Positions 26,969 through 35,725 of a stretch of DNA of 64,000 nucleotides are shown here, in pieces. The notes below the pieces were generated by a model. It saw nothing but the letters and a program-made list of their open reading frames with translations, was not told where the DNA came from and searched no databases. Position numbers and translations under genes: made by a program. The first letter of the stretch is position 1, and each line of letters opens with the position of its first letter. The stretch comes from an uncultured Sulfuricurvum sp. (GTDB lineage Bacteria; Campylobacterota; Campylobacteria; Campylobacterales; Sulfurimonadaceae), in assembly GCA_903844635.1 (NCBI GenBank), contig CAIMUF010000032.1, positions 109,871-173,870 of the forward strand, given 5' to 3'.

Positions 26969-28894
26969 CTATAGTGCTTTTTTAGGGGATAGCTTTGTTT
27001 CAATATTATTTTCTAACTCATATTTTTCGATAATATCGCGAACTTGATCGCCCGTAATATTTTCTTTTGCATACAACAATTCTACCATTTTTTCGATAGC
27101 ATCGCGATACTCTTCAAGTCGTATTTTAACTTCAACATAACGTTCTTGAAGTGTATTCTTGATGAACTGATCCATCTCTTCTGCCATTTTTTCGCTGTAT
27201 TCTTTGGCTTGCGTCATTCCGCCACCTAAAAAAGTACTACGCTGTTTTTCAAGCACCATTAATCCGGCAACATCACTCATACCGTACATTTGAACCATTG
27301 CTTTAAGAATATCTGTAGCACGTTCTAAATCGTTAGCAGCACCTGTGCTTATCTCTCCGATAAAGACTTCTTCCGCTGATCGTCCAGCGAGCAATACATC
27401 AATCTCAGCAATCAGTTCATGCCGCTGCATAAGATACTTATTCTCTTCAGGAGTATTAAGAGTATACCCCAGTGCTGCAAGTCCGCGAGGCACAATAGAG
27501 ACTTTTGATACTTTTTTAGCTCCCTTGGTCGTTTCCGCCAAAAGTGCATGTCCGCTCTCATGGTAGGCAACAATCCGTTTTTCTTTTTCATCTATTCTAC
27601 GGCTCTTCTTAGAGAGACCGGCAATCGCACGTTCAACCGCTTCTCGCAAATCAGCTTGACGAACCGTTTTTTGACTTTTTCGTCCTGCGAGCAATGCAGC
27701 TTCATTAACAATGTTCGCTAAATCTGCTCCGGCAAGACCTGCTGTTAGGCGGGCAATCTCTTCAAGATCAGCATCACTGTCGATTTTAACACCTTTGACA
27801 TGAACATTTAAAATATCAATACGACCCTGATAATCAGGTTTGTCTACCAATACTTGACGATCAAATCGTCCCGGACGAAGCAATGCTGGATCGAGAATTT
27901 CAGGACGATTGGTTGCCGCTAAAATAATGACTGGTGTATCTGTACCAAAACCGTCCATTTCCGCCAAAAGTTGATTGAGGGTTTGCTCACGCTCATCATT
28001 GCCACCCATCATTCCGCCTGCTGCACGACTTTTACCAATTGCATCAATCTCATCAATGAAAATAATAGAAGGGGCATCTTTTTTGGCTTGTTCGAATAAA
28101 TCGCGTACACGCGCTGCACCGACACCGACAAACATCTCAATAAAGCTTGAACCTGAAACAGAGAAGAAAGGAACTTCTGCCTCTCCTGCAACCGCTTTTG
28201 CCAACAACGTTTTCCCTGTTCCTGGACTTCCTACAAGTAAGACGCCCTTCGGAATTTTAGCCCCTAGTTCCACGTATCGACCCGGAGACTTCAAGAAATC
28301 AACAATTTCTAAAACTTCTTCTTTTGCCTCTTGTGCACCCGCTACATCATCAAATTTTGTTTTTGGTTTTTCAGAATTGACCAGCTTTTTAGAGCTTCCC
28401 ATTCCCAAAATTCCACCACCCATACTTTTTTGCATTCGACCGGCAAAAAACATCCAAATCGCAATAATAATCAAGAAAGGAAATAGCCAACCGAACATTT
28501 CAGTAAACCAATTACTCTCATTAAAACCGCTGTAATCAATATTTTGCTTATCTAAAAGATCCGTTAATTTGGTATCTTCTCCCAAAATACGACGAGTGGT
28601 ATACGCTGTTTTACTAGCACCATCAGCACTTAAAGCACGAATATACGTTTGACCAATTGCAACTTTTTCTACTTGCTTGTTGATAATCAGCTTTTTAAGT
28701 TCAGCATAACTGACTTCTTGCGTTCGTGTTGCAGATGAGCCATTTACTTTTGAGCTTAAGTCACCGCCATCGCCTACAAATGCTTTGAAAAGCATAATAA
28801 TGACAATTGAAAAGATGGCAAAAGTGATTAATGGATTTTTATTAAAAAAATTATCATTTTTATTCGATGGAGTCGGTTTTTCTGGTTGTGCCAC
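26969..28894 (-). CDS. ftsH: ATP-dependent zinc metalloprotease FtsH
   Basis: Membrane-bound AAA+ protease that degrades misfolded and regulatory proteins. The 641-aa product has two N-terminal membrane helices, Walker [14 protein letters not shown], Walker [12 protein letters not shown], the SRH region [22 protein letters not shown], and the zinc site [12 protein letters not shown]. The usual length and domain order are intact. It lies 4 nt after prmA in a conserved cheY-prmA-ftsH-psd-pssA unit. Confidence 0.98.
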   Translation of the reverse strand: MAQPEKPTPSNKNDNFFNKNPLITFAIFSIVIIMLFKAFVGDGGDLSSKVNGSSATRTQEVSYAELKKLIINKQVEKVAIGQTYIRALSADGASKTAYTTRRILGEDTKLTDLLDKQNIDYSGFNESNWFTEMFGWLFPFLIIIAIWMFFAGRMQKSMGGGILGMGSSKKLVNSEKPKTKFDDVAGAQEAKEEVLEIVDFLKSPGRYVELGAKIPKGVLLVGSPGTGKTLLAKAVAGEAEVPFFSVSGSSFIEMFVGVGAARVRDLFEQAKKDAPSIIFIDEIDAIGKSRAAGGMMGGNDEREQTLNQLLAEMDGFGTDTPVIILAATNRPEILDPALLRPGRFDRQVLVDKPDYQGRIDILNVHVKGVKIDSDADLEEIARLTAGLAGADLANIVNEAALLAGRKSQKTVRQADLREAVERAIAGLSKKSRRIDEKEKRIVAYHESGHALLAETTKGAKKVSKVSIVPRGLAALGYTLNTPEENKYLMQRHELIAEIDVLLAGRSAEEVFIGEISTGAANDLERATDILKAMVQMYGMSDVAGLMVLEKQRSTFLGGGMTQAKEYSEKMAEEMDQFIKNTLQERYVEVKIRLEEYRDAIEKMVELLYAKENITGDQVRDIIEKYELENNIETKLSPKKAL

Positions 28895-28898
28895 GTGA

Positions 28899-29729
28899 TT
28901 ATTCCTTTTTGGTTAATACAAGCGTTACCCATTCGTTTTCAACGATTCGTTCGCTAAGCTCGTATGTTTTGTATGCGCGTAGAACTTTATCTTCATATTT
29001 ATCCATTATTCCTGAGAGAATTAATATCCCTCCATCGCGTAACCGTTTTTTTAGATCGCTGGCAATAAAAACAAGAACATCAGCAACAATATTGGCAACG
29101 ATAACGTCATATACCTCATTTGTCTCTTGAATAGGCCCTTCCCATAATCGACGGAATGATAATCCGTTTTGCTCGGCATTGACAATCGTATTTTCAACGG
29201 AAAGCGGATCAGTGTCACAAGCATCAACAATGGCTCCTTTACGTAATGCTGCCATCGCTAAAATACCGCTGCCGCACCCAACATCCATAAGAGTATCGCC
29301 ATCATTTACGTAACTGGCTATGGCTCGCAAACATGACGCTGTAGTTGGATGATGGCCTGTTCCAAAAGCTAATGCCGGATCAATAGCGATATTTAACATC
29401 CCCTCTTTTGGTGCTTCCCATGTCGGATGAATGTAAAATGGAGCTATTTCTATCGGAGTAATGCCCTGCTGATATTGAGCAATCCAGTCATTATTTTTTT
29501 CTTTGGTCAGAGTTAATTCCAAATCTATCACTTCACCAAGCGCACTTTGAAGCGCTTCAGCAAATTGTTCAATTCCCCAACTCACTGTCTCTAAGTTTTC
29601 TTCACTGCGAACAATAAATCCATCATCAATTTCTTCGAAACCGACAGGTATAACATCGGCTAAAAAATCACCAAATAACTCAATATGAGCTGATGGTTTA
29701 ACCACCAGCATGTAATAATAATCTTGCAT
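28899..29729 (-). CDS. prmA: Ribosomal protein L11 methyltransferase
   Basis: SAM-dependent methyltransferase acting on ribosomal protein L11. The 276-aa product carries the SAM-binding motif LMDVGCGSGILAMAALRKGA, preceded by IDPALAFGTGHHPTTASCL, and NIVADVLVFIASDL, all typical of PrmA. The start codon overlaps the cheY stop (TAATG). The neighbours match other Campylobacterota. Confidence 0.95.
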   Translation of the reverse strand: MQDYYYMLVVKPSAHIELFGDFLADVIPVGFEEIDDGFIVRSEENLETVSWGIEQFAEALQSALGEVIDLELTLTKEKNNDWIAQYQQGITPIEIAPFYIHPTWEAPKEGMLNIAIDPALAFGTGHHPTTASCLRAIASYVNDGDTLMDVGCGSGILAMAALRKGAIVDACDTDPLSVENTIVNAEQNGLSFRRLWEGPIQETNEVYDVIVANIVADVLVFIASDLKKRLRDGGILILSGIMDKYEDKVLRAYKTYELSERIVENEWVTLVLTKKE

Positions 29730-30103
29730 TACGCCTCAGTGCCGAGGACTGCTGAAAGTTTTTCTTTGAGGACTTGAGGAGTAAAAGGTTTAACAATGTA
29801 GTTGTTAACCCCTGCTTTAAGAGCAGTAATTACTTCTGCTTTTCCGCCTTCTGTCGTAACCATGATAATAGGGAGATCGTTAAAACGAGCATCAGATCGC
29901 ACTTTTTTAACCAATTCCAACCCATTCATCTCAGGCATATTCCAATCGGTAATCAACATTCCAATATCAGGATTTTCATTTAGAGCAGCCCATCCTTGGA
30001 GTCCGTCTTCTCCTTCTAATACCTCTTCGTAGCCAAGACGTGAAAGAGTATTTTTAATAATGCGACGCATTGTTGAGCTGTCATCTACAACTAATAATTT
30101 CAA
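29729..30103 (-). CDS. cheY: Chemotaxis response regulator CheY
   Basis: Single receiver domain of 124 aa. The acidic pocket (VVDDSSTMRRI), phospho-acceptor Asp in LITDWNMPEMNGLEL, switch Thr in MVTTEGGK and Lys in NYIVKPFTP are all present. Phospho-CheY binds the flagellar switch protein, and fliG lies elsewhere in the window. It is the first gene of the cheY-prmA-ftsH-psd-pssA unit; the 74-nt gap upstream separates it from hisA. Confidence 0.97.
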   Translation of the reverse strand: MKLLVVDDSSTMRRIIKNTLSRLGYEEVLEGEDGLQGWAALNENPDIGMLITDWNMPEMNGLELVKKVRSDARFNDLPIIMVTTEGGKAEVITALKAGVNNYIVKPFTPQVLKEKLSAVLGTEA

Positions 30104-30177
30104 AGCGTTTCCTTTGTAATCTATGTAATTTTAAAGAATAATTGTCCAATAATAGCCAAATGAACTTTGTGTGAAGT

Positions 30178-30876
30178 TTAAAAAAAACGTTTTAGTTCAA
30201 TTCTTCCCTCATAAAACGCTTTTCCGACAATTACACCCTCTATTTCGCCCGTTAAAAGTAACGCTTCAATGTCTGAATCATCTTTAACTCCGCCGCTGGC
30301 AATGGTAGATACTCCCGAAGCTCTTGCAATTTCAAGGGTAAATTCAACATTCACCCCGCTAAGGGTTCCATCCCGTCCCACATCAGTACAAATAATCGCT
30401 TCCACTCCTGCATCCGCAAACAATCGAGCCAAATCAGTTGCCCGCATTTCACTCACTTCACCCCAACCCTCAACCGCTACAAATCCATCAATAGCATCAA
30501 TACCGACCACGATAGGATATTTGGCCGCCATTGTTTTTACAAATTCAGGGTCACGCAACGCAATCGAGCCTAAAATAATGCGATCAATCCCAAGTTCCAA
30601 ATAACGCTGGATGGTTGCTTCATCACGAATTCCGCCGCCAAGCTGAAGCTTGACATTACAATTTTCACGAATAGCTCGGATTTGCTCCAAGTTTTTTGGC
30701 TCACCTGCAAACGCACCGTTAAGATCGACCAGATGTACCCATTGCGCACCCATTTCTTCAAATGTTTTTACCAATTCCCATGGAGTATCGGAGTAGATTT
30801 TTGCACTCTCCATTAGCCCTTTGGTAAGACGAACGGCCTTACCGTCTTTTAAATCGATTGCTGGGAAAATAGTCAT
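30178..30876 (-). CDS. hisA: HisA, ProFAR isomerase
   Basis: Histidine-pathway isomerase, a TIM barrel of 232 aa. [17 protein letters not shown] at the start, [30 protein letters not shown], and [18 protein letters not shown] near the end are diagnostic. The ORF track extends 12 codons upstream into a hairpin; the inner ATG is chosen because AAAGGTG lies 5 nt upstream and the barrel's first strand begins there. Its 5' region holds copy A of a structured repeat. Confidence 0.96.
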   Translation of the reverse strand: MTIFPAIDLKDGKAVRLTKGLMESAKIYSDTPWELVKTFEEMGAQWVHLVDLNGAFAGEPKNLEQIRAIRENCNVKLQLGGGIRDEATIQRYLELGIDRIILGSIALRDPEFVKTMAAKYPIVVGIDAIDGFVAVEGWGEVSEMRATDLARLFADAGVEAIICTDVGRDGTLSGVNVEFTLEIARASGVSTIASGGVKDDSDIEALLLTGEIEGVIVGKAFYEGRIELKRFF

Positions 30877-30905
30877 TTTTACACCTTTTTTAGATATTTG
30901 AATTT

Positions 30906-30986
30906 CCCACATTCTATGTGGGTAGCTTTAGGGGATTGCAAAGGACATATATGTCCTTACCAGCTAAATGAGCTTTGCTCATTTAG
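30906..30986 (-). repeat. Three-hairpin structured element, copy A
   Basis: In plus-strand order: stem 1 CCCACAT/ATGTGGG (30906-30922), an 18-nt linker beginning TAGCTTTAGGGG, stem 2 the perfect palindrome AAGGACAT-AT-ATGTCCTT (30941-30958), and stem 3 CTAAATGAGC-TTT-GCTCATTTAG (30964-30986). The same architecture recurs at 61140-61220 with stem 1 changed on both sides. It fills the hisH-hisA gap; on the minus strand, stem 1 ends 29 nt before hisA. It may be a cis-acting RNA leader or a remnant mobile element. Confidence 0.8.
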
Positions 30987-30996
30987 GTGTTTAAGA

Positions 30997-31608
30997 TCAC
31001 AAGTTGATAAAATTTTGTAAAATTTTTAAGCCGTTATGATGGCTCTTTTCCGGATGCGGCTGAATACCCATTACGTTATCATGCGCGATTGCACTGGTAA
31101 AACGGTACCCATAAACACTCTCTCCGATGCTGTCTGCTTCATTGTCACACAAGGCGTGATAAGAATGAACGAAATAGAGATAATGGTCCTTGTCCAATCC
31201 TTCAAACAAAGGATGTTCTTTGGTAAACATCCTGTTCCATCCGATATGGGGGACTTTTAAAGGAGTATGAAAACGACTTGTATCAAACGCCACAACTCGT
31301 CCCTTAATAAGACCAAGCCCTTCATTGATTCCAAATTCTTCACTTGAGTCAAACAATAATTGCATTCCCAAACAAATGCCAAGAAGATATTTTCCGCTCA
31401 CGGCATATTCACGAACGGCTTCATTCATTCCACGGCTTTGCAGGTGTTCCATCGCATCCCCAAATGCACCAACACCCGGTAAAATCAGCTTGTCATACGT
31501 ACACAATTTAGCAGGGTCTGATTCCACCACTACTTTTTCACCAAGTAAATCAAATGCATTTTTTACGCTGGCAAGATTACCTATATTATAATCGACTATT
31601 CCTATCAA
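30997..31608 (-). CDS. hisH: HisH, imidazole glycerol phosphate synthase glutaminase subunit
   Basis: Class I glutamine amidotransferase of 203 aa that feeds ammonia to HisF. The nucleophile Cys lies in GICLGMQLLFDSSEE and the His-Glu pair in GIQPHPEKSH; KLILPGVGAFGDAM is also typical. The start is TTG in a TTGA overlap with the preceding PDC-like gene, with AAGGAG 7 nt upstream. hisA follows after a 120-nt gap containing the structured repeat. hisF is not in the window. Confidence 0.95.
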   Translation of the reverse strand: MIGIVDYNIGNLASVKNAFDLLGEKVVVESDPAKLCTYDKLILPGVGAFGDAMEHLQSRGMNEAVREYAVSGKYLLGICLGMQLLFDSSEEFGINEGLGLIKGRVVAFDTSRFHTPLKVPHIGWNRMFTKEHPLFEGLDKDHYLYFVHSYHALCDNEADSIGESVYGYRFTSAIAHDNVMGIQPHPEKSHHNGLKILQNFINL

Positions 31609-32513
31609 GGATGCTCCTTATCGTGAGTAAAACGGATGTAAATAGCCAAGCCAACCAACAAGGAAGCGACACCGCCAATAATATAAATTGCATTGAAAAG
31701 CATTGCAGGCTCTGTCATAGCAAATTTAAACACTAACATCAGCGCTTCGATTGAGAGTGCGATAATAATAGAACCCAAAAATCGAACCATTGTTTTATGT
31801 ATATCAGAGGCAGGGTCTTTTTTGGAGCGCCCCAAAACTTCTTCTTCAAAAAGAGTTTTGACCAAATCAAATATTGCCAAAGAAAGGGTAAGCAAGATCG
31901 TTGCTTCAAAAATATCTTTAATCTCAATATGCTCTGCATTACCAACTCCATACGCGAAAAAACCCTCTATACCCTTGACAAATAATAGCAATGCAACCGC
32001 GGCTAAAGCAACCGAAAAAACAGCATAAATAGTTCTAAAAAATTTACCGGCAAAACTCTCCAATGCTAAAGGATGAGCGATTCGAAGTACTTCATTTAGA
32101 GGCATATCAAGACACGCTACATAAATAATTTCACCATTTTCATCAAAAATTGGTTCTGATGCGGTAATGGTTAATTCATCATTGAGCAATGAGGGATAAG
32201 GATCGGTAATCGTACAGCGACGCTCATGCATAGCACGATAATAATAGGCTCTGGTGGAACGATTCTCGCCAATATCCTCCTCTTGAATTCTGCCTTTTAG
32301 ATAGGTAGGACCTGCTTGATTTCCTGCCGCGTCCAATAAATAAACAGCTTCTACCCCTGGCAAATCTCCTTTGATTTTACGGAGACGATCGGTAATGTGT
32401 TCAGCTGTTGCAGAAGGAAGGTGATTTGGGAGATTTTTTTGAAAAAGGTAACAAAAATATGCCCGCGCTTTTGGGCGAATTTCAGAAAATTGCTGTATGT
32501 CTTGAACAACCAT
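31605..32513 (-). CDS. Membrane protein with PDC-like sensor domain and four helices
   Basis: The 302-aa product begins with a soluble ~150-aa region (GVEAVYLLDAAGNQAGPTYL, RAYYYRAMHERRCTITDPYPS, TASEPIFDENGEIIYVACLD) that looks like a PDC/Cache ligand-binding domain. Four membrane helices follow at about 161-180, 201-221, 245-265 and 271-294. No kinase, cyclase or chemotaxis output is present, and no helix precedes the PDC region, which is unusual for this fold. AGGAG precedes the ATG. It is translationally coupled to hisH; function unknown. Confidence 0.75.
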   Translation of the reverse strand: MVVQDIQQFSEIRPKARAYFCYLFQKNLPNHLPSATAEHITDRLRKIKGDLPGVEAVYLLDAAGNQAGPTYLKGRIQEEDIGENRSTRAYYYRAMHERRCTITDPYPSLLNDELTITASEPIFDENGEIIYVACLDMPLNEVLRIAHPLALESFAGKFFRTIYAVFSVALAAVALLLFVKGIEGFFAYGVGNAEHIEIKDIFEATILLTLSLAIFDLVKTLFEEEVLGRSKKDPASDIHKTMVRFLGSIIIALSIEALMLVFKFAMTEPAMLFNAIYIIGGVASLLVGLAIYIRFTHDKEHP

Positions 32514-32546
32514 TTTTGCGCTCCTAACCTCTTAATAATTATGCGG

Positions 32547-32552
32547 ATTATA
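32547..32552 (-). promoter_or_regulatory. -10 box for the PDC-like/hisH unit
   Basis: TATAAT on the minus strand 33 nt before the start codon, with a normal AGGAG site downstream. Confidence 0.5.
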
Positions 32553-32564
32553 GCTTAGTTGCGC

Positions 32565-32570
32565 TATAGT
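32565..32570 (+). promoter_or_regulatory. -10 box close to the heptosyltransferase start
   Basis: TATAGT ends 7 nt before the ATG at 32578, and there is no Shine-Dalgarno sequence between them, suggesting a leaderless or near-leaderless transcript. Confidence 0.4.
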
Positions 32571-32577
32571 TATCCTT

Positions 32578-33558
32578 ATGAAAAGTCCAAATCTACGTAT
32601 CGCAATCGTCCGTCTCAGCGCACTCGGTGACATCGTCAATACAGCTGTCGTCTTACAAATTATCCATCAGCATTACCCTGATGCCGAGATTGATTGGTTT
32701 GTAGAAGAGGCATTTGCCCCTATACTCCAGAACCATCCTCTGCTTCATGAAGTGATCCCTGTCCCTCTCAAAAGGCTCAAAAACACTAAACGCTTTACTC
32801 TCTTAAAAGAGATGATTCACACTCTAAAATCTCGTAAACGCTATGACCATATTATCGATGCGCAGGGTCTGCTAAAATCAGCCATTATCGCCTCTTTTCT
32901 ACCCGGGAAAATACACGGTTTTGACCGAAAAAGTGCTCGTGAAGCAATCGCTTCGTGGTTTTATTCCACTACCTCATCCATCCCTTACGAAATAAGTGTA
33001 ATACGACGCAATGTGATGGTGATAACTGAAGCGTTAAATATCCCTTACTCCGACGCGCTGATAGAGCAAAAAGTTCCTGTATTTGATAGTTCCACAGCCT
33101 CGCATGAAAATAAAATTGCCCTTGTCATCGGGGCATCGTGGAAGAGCAAATGCTATCCCAAAGAACACTTTGCCACACTGTGTGATTTACTTCCCTACCC
33201 TTGCCATCTTGTTTGGGGAAGCGCGAGTGAATACGATGATGCGGTGTGGATACAAGAACATTCCAAGAATGCTATTGTTACGCCTAAAATGTCCCTAAAA
33301 GAGCTGGTGGATTTTATCGCAAACTGTACGCTCACCATCGGAAATGATACAGGGCCTACTCATATTGCGTGGGCGATGAATCGTCCCTCTATAACCCTGT
33401 TTGGTCCAACCAATGAACGGATGATTTACCCAACTCCTACTAATATTGGAATAAAATCTCCGTCCCACGTGGATATTTTTCACATTAATCGTAATGATTT
33501 TTCGATTTGTGACATCAACCCTCATCTTATTGCTACTAAAGCCAAGGAAATTTTATAA
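32578..33558 (+). CDS. waaC: Lipopolysaccharide heptosyltransferase I
   Basis: Glycosyltransferase family 9 enzyme adding the first heptose to the LPS inner core, 326 aa. IAIVRLSALGDIVNTAVVLQ at the N-terminus, DAQGLLKSAIIA, and the donor-binding TIGNDTGPTHIAWAMNRPSITLFGPTNE near residue 255 are typical. The next gene, an acyltransferase, starts one base before its stop ends, so lipid A and core genes are coupled. WaaC rather than WaaF is favoured by the LSALGD and DAQGLLKSA motifs. Confidence 0.9.
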   Translation: MKSPNLRIAIVRLSALGDIVNTAVVLQIIHQHYPDAEIDWFVEEAFAPILQNHPLLHEVIPVPLKRLKNTKRFTLLKEMIHTLKSRKRYDHIIDAQGLLKSAIIASFLPGKIHGFDRKSAREAIASWFYSTTSSIPYEISVIRRNVMVITEALNIPYSDALIEQKVPVFDSSTASHENKIALVIGASWKSKCYPKEHFATLCDLLPYPCHLVWGSASEYDDAVWIQEHSKNAIVTPKMSLKELVDFIANCTLTIGNDTGPTHIAWAMNRPSITLFGPTNERMIYPTPTNIGIKSPSHVDIFHINRNDFSICDINPHLIATKAKEIL

Positions 33559-34436
33559 TGGGATATCGCCTTTTTTTACTCTTAGATTCATTCTTAATGA
33601 TTCTGCCACAGCGTTGGCGTAAAAAGATATTTACATCGCTTGCTTCACTTGCTCATCTTCTCGCTTTTTCACGAAATCGGATCATTCAAGCTAATGTAGA
33701 TTTTGCTTTTAAAGATGAGCTCACTCTGACTCAAAAAAAAGAAATTGAGAGCTACTGCTATCGAAATTTAGCCATGAATTTTTTACAAGTAATGGAAAAC
33801 CGACGAAACAATGCCGATGATTTACAATCTCAAGTGACTTTTCAAAACCGTGAAGTTGTTGATGCCCTTTTGCGAGAAAAACGCGGGATTATTTTTGTTT
33901 CCGCCCATTTTGGGAATTGGGAGCTTGGAGGAGCTGCTCTCTCTTCTGTCATTACCCCTGTTTCCTCAATCTATAAAGAGTTTAGCGCTTCTGAGTTTGA
34001 TCCCTATTTACTTCAGGCACGAACAAACCATAAAATGCAGCTTGCGGAAAAAAATGGAGCGCTTAAACATATTGCCAAAGCCCTCAAAGGCGGTCGCTCT
34101 ATTTTACTTATGATCGATCAAGCCAGCAATGCACGTGCAGGGGTAAAAGTTGATTTTTTAGGGCATGAGACGTACCAATCTTCTACCCCTGCTGCGTTAT
34201 CCGCAAAATTTAATGCTCCTATCGTCGGAGTTTATATTGTCTCACTCCATGAACAGCACTATACGATTACGTTTGAAAATCCCATTGAAGCAAAAAGCAA
34301 TGAGGAAAAAGACATTTTAGACGCCACACAAGCACAAGCCGATGATCTTGAAAAAGTAATTCGCACCAATCCAAAGCTCTGGTTTTGGTGCCACAAGCGG
34401 TGGAAGGGTGAATTTAAAGAAATTTATACCGGATAA
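33558..34436 (+). CDS. Lipid A biosynthesis acyltransferase (LpxL/HtrB family)
   Basis: The 292-aa product is a lysophospholipid-acyltransferase-fold enzyme that adds a secondary acyl chain to lipid A at the inner membrane. It has an N-terminal hydrophobic stretch (YRLFLLLDSFLMILP), the catalytic HX4-type motif VSAHFGNWELGG, and MIDQASNARAGVKVDFLGHETYQSSTPAALS. Position after waaC matches Campylobacterota, where it is often called waaM. Chain specificity cannot be told. Its 3' end overlaps the convergent dut gene by 13 nt. Confidence 0.88.
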   Translation: MGYRLFLLLDSFLMILPQRWRKKIFTSLASLAHLLAFSRNRIIQANVDFAFKDELTLTQKKEIESYCYRNLAMNFLQVMENRRNNADDLQSQVTFQNREVVDALLREKRGIIFVSAHFGNWELGGAALSSVITPVSSIYKEFSASEFDPYLLQARTNHKMQLAEKNGALKHIAKALKGGRSILLMIDQASNARAGVKVDFLGHETYQSSTPAALSAKFNAPIVGVYIVSLHEQHYTITFENPIEAKSNEEKDILDATQAQADDLEKVIRTNPKLWFWCHKRWKGEFKEIYTG

Positions 34437-35110
34437 GCTGTTTTTAGTTCTTTGTACAACTCATCAGGTGTCATCTCAGGATTGTTTTCCCATGAAAGTT
34501 TCATTACGGCGTTGTCTTCCAATCCGTTCCAAATTTTGATATAACTTCCCTCTTTATATCCATGGTCTTGACGGAATTGATTGAGGATATTTTTGCCGAC
34601 ATAGAGACGATACAAGTGTGTCGTATTCAATGCACCCAAATACGCCAGCTCCAAAAACTCTTCAACTATCGCACCAATCATCTCTGGAGAAATCGGAATC
34701 AGTGAAAGACGCATAACGTTTTCGATTTTAATCATCAGGAGATCATCTCCGCCAAAAGGAAGCGGTGTTTCACCGTTTAACTTTTGATATTCCGGTGTAT
34801 TGTAAATTCTTTGTGCCAATTCTTCCACTGCTTCCGCACCATTGGCTTTCGTAAATTCCAATACTAAACTCATCACAAAATGCCAGACATCGACAATCTC
34901 GATTTGCAAGTTGGCATAATCCGTCGGTTGAGCAATACTTTTCCAGTGTTTCCATCCGAATGAATCAATCATTTCGGCAGATTCCATCGTAATGCATCGG
35001 CGCCAGTTGATTATTTTGCCGTGCTTCGTTACCCCTTTTTCCCAACCAATTCCGTTGGTAGCATCATTGAGTTGTTGCTGTAATGTCAGCATACTAAGTA
35101 ATTTATTCAT
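34424..35110 (-). CDS. dut: Dimeric dUTPase (all-alpha NTP pyrophosphatase)
   Basis: Hydrolyses dUTP to dUMP, keeping uracil out of DNA. The 228-aa product is the all-alpha dimeric type known from Campylobacter, not the trimeric beta type. Metal-binding acidic motifs appear in CITMESAEMIDSFGWKHWK, LQIEIVDVWHFVMSL and EEFLELAYLGALNTTHLYRLYVGKN. AAAGGATA lies upstream of the ATG, and a TATAAT box a further 17 nt away. It complements the ung gene elsewhere in the window. Confidence 0.93.
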   Translation of the reverse strand: MNKLLSMLTLQQQLNDATNGIGWEKGVTKHGKIINWRRCITMESAEMIDSFGWKHWKSIAQPTDYANLQIEIVDVWHFVMSLVLEFTKANGAEAVEELAQRIYNTPEYQKLNGETPLPFGGDDLLMIKIENVMRLSLIPISPEMIGAIVEEFLELAYLGALNTTHLYRLYVGKNILNQFRQDHGYKEGSYIKIWNGLEDNAVMKLSWENNPEMTPDELYKELKTAYPV

Positions 35111-35133
35111 GCTTATCCTTTAAAAAGTTTCAA

Positions 35134-35139
35134 ATTATA
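35134..35139 (-). promoter_or_regulatory. -10 box for dut
   Basis: TATAAT on the minus strand, 23 nt upstream of the dut start. It almost touches the plus-strand TAAAAT box of the divergent small gene, so the two promoters compete for the same site. Confidence 0.55.
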
Positions 35140-35141
35140 GG

Positions 35142-35147
35142 TAAAAT
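35142..35147 (+). promoter_or_regulatory. -10 box close to the start of the 58-aa gene
   Basis: TAAAAT ends 5 nt before the ATG at 35153. The context GGTAAAATT-N4/5-ATGCAA is shared with the glycosylase gene at 10418. No well-placed ribosome site is seen. Confidence 0.4.
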
Positions 35148-35152
35148 TCCCT

Positions 35153-35329
35153 ATGCAAAAAATTATCTGCCAAAAATGTATTTATTATTTCGTCACATGG
35201 GAAGCTAATCAGCCTCACGGATGTAAGGCGTATGGATTTAAAAGTAAATCTATCCCTTCTCAAATCGTCCTAAACTCAAGCGGCAAACCATGTAGTTTTT
35301 TCGAACCTAAGAACCTCGTTTCCAAATAA
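35153..35329 (+). CDS. Small four-cysteine protein, conserved hypothetical (missed by ORF track)
   Basis: An ATG opens a 58-codon frame ending TAA. The product begins MQKIICQKCIYYFVTWE and continues NQPHGCKAYGFKSKSIPS and GKPCSFFEP, with cysteines at 6, 9, 24 and 47 and His22, which fits a small zinc-binding protein. I recognise the pattern (CxxCxYYxVTW, PHGCKAxGFKSK) as a widespread small conserved protein of unknown role. It falls below the ORF-track length limit. It lies divergent from dut and overlaps the convergent YhbP-like gene by 23 nt. Confidence 0.85.
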   Translation: MQKIICQKCIYYFVTWEANQPHGCKAYGFKSKSIPSQIVLNSSGKPCSFFEPKNLVSK

Positions 35330-35720
35330 GTTTTTTACCAAAACCCAGTGTATTATCGGTCATTTTAATCTCATCAAGGCGTATTTTCCACAATGTTGGA
35401 TTCATTATCCGTGCATACGGAAAAGCTTTATAATAAAACTCTTTTCCCTCATCACACAACGTCATCGTACCTTTAAATTGTATCCCTTGAATCTTTCCGA
35501 CCGTCTTGGTTTCAAATGCCACTGTTCCTGCAACGGTATGATTTTTTACTACATTGCTACCATGCAGTGTTTGGGTATCCGTTGCCACGATAAAAGAAAT
35601 TTCTTCTGAATCATACGCATAAAATAAAGAACAACACCACAACTCATCCCCATAGGTTGCCAATGAAAGCAGATGATGTTTGGCGATAAAATTTTCAATT
35701 TTTGACGTTATAGCTTCCAT
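35307..35720 (-). CDS. YhbP-like (UPF0306) flavin/PNPOx-fold protein
   Basis: The 137-aa product has the split-barrel PNPOx-like pattern: FIAKHHLLSLATYGDELWCCSLFYAYD, ISFIVATDTQTLHGSNVVKN and KIQGIQFKGTMTL, resembling the UPF0306/YhbP group. These bind flavin in some relatives; activity is unknown. The ORF track starts 52 codons upstream inside the membrane-protein gene; the ATG giving MEAITSKIENFIAKHH is preferred as it begins the fold and lies 5 nt after the upstream stop. Confidence 0.8.
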   Translation of the reverse strand: MEAITSKIENFIAKHHLLSLATYGDELWCCSLFYAYDSEEISFIVATDTQTLHGSNVVKNHTVAGTVAFETKTVGKIQGIQFKGTMTLCDEGKEFYYKAFPYARIMNPTLWKIRLDEIKMTDNTLGFGKKLIWKRGS

Positions 35721-35725
35721 TATTT

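Noticed and set aside
27975-28535. 186-aa plus-strand ORF inside ftsH
   Set aside because: Lies antisense to the AAA+ domain of ftsH and has no independent start signal or motif.
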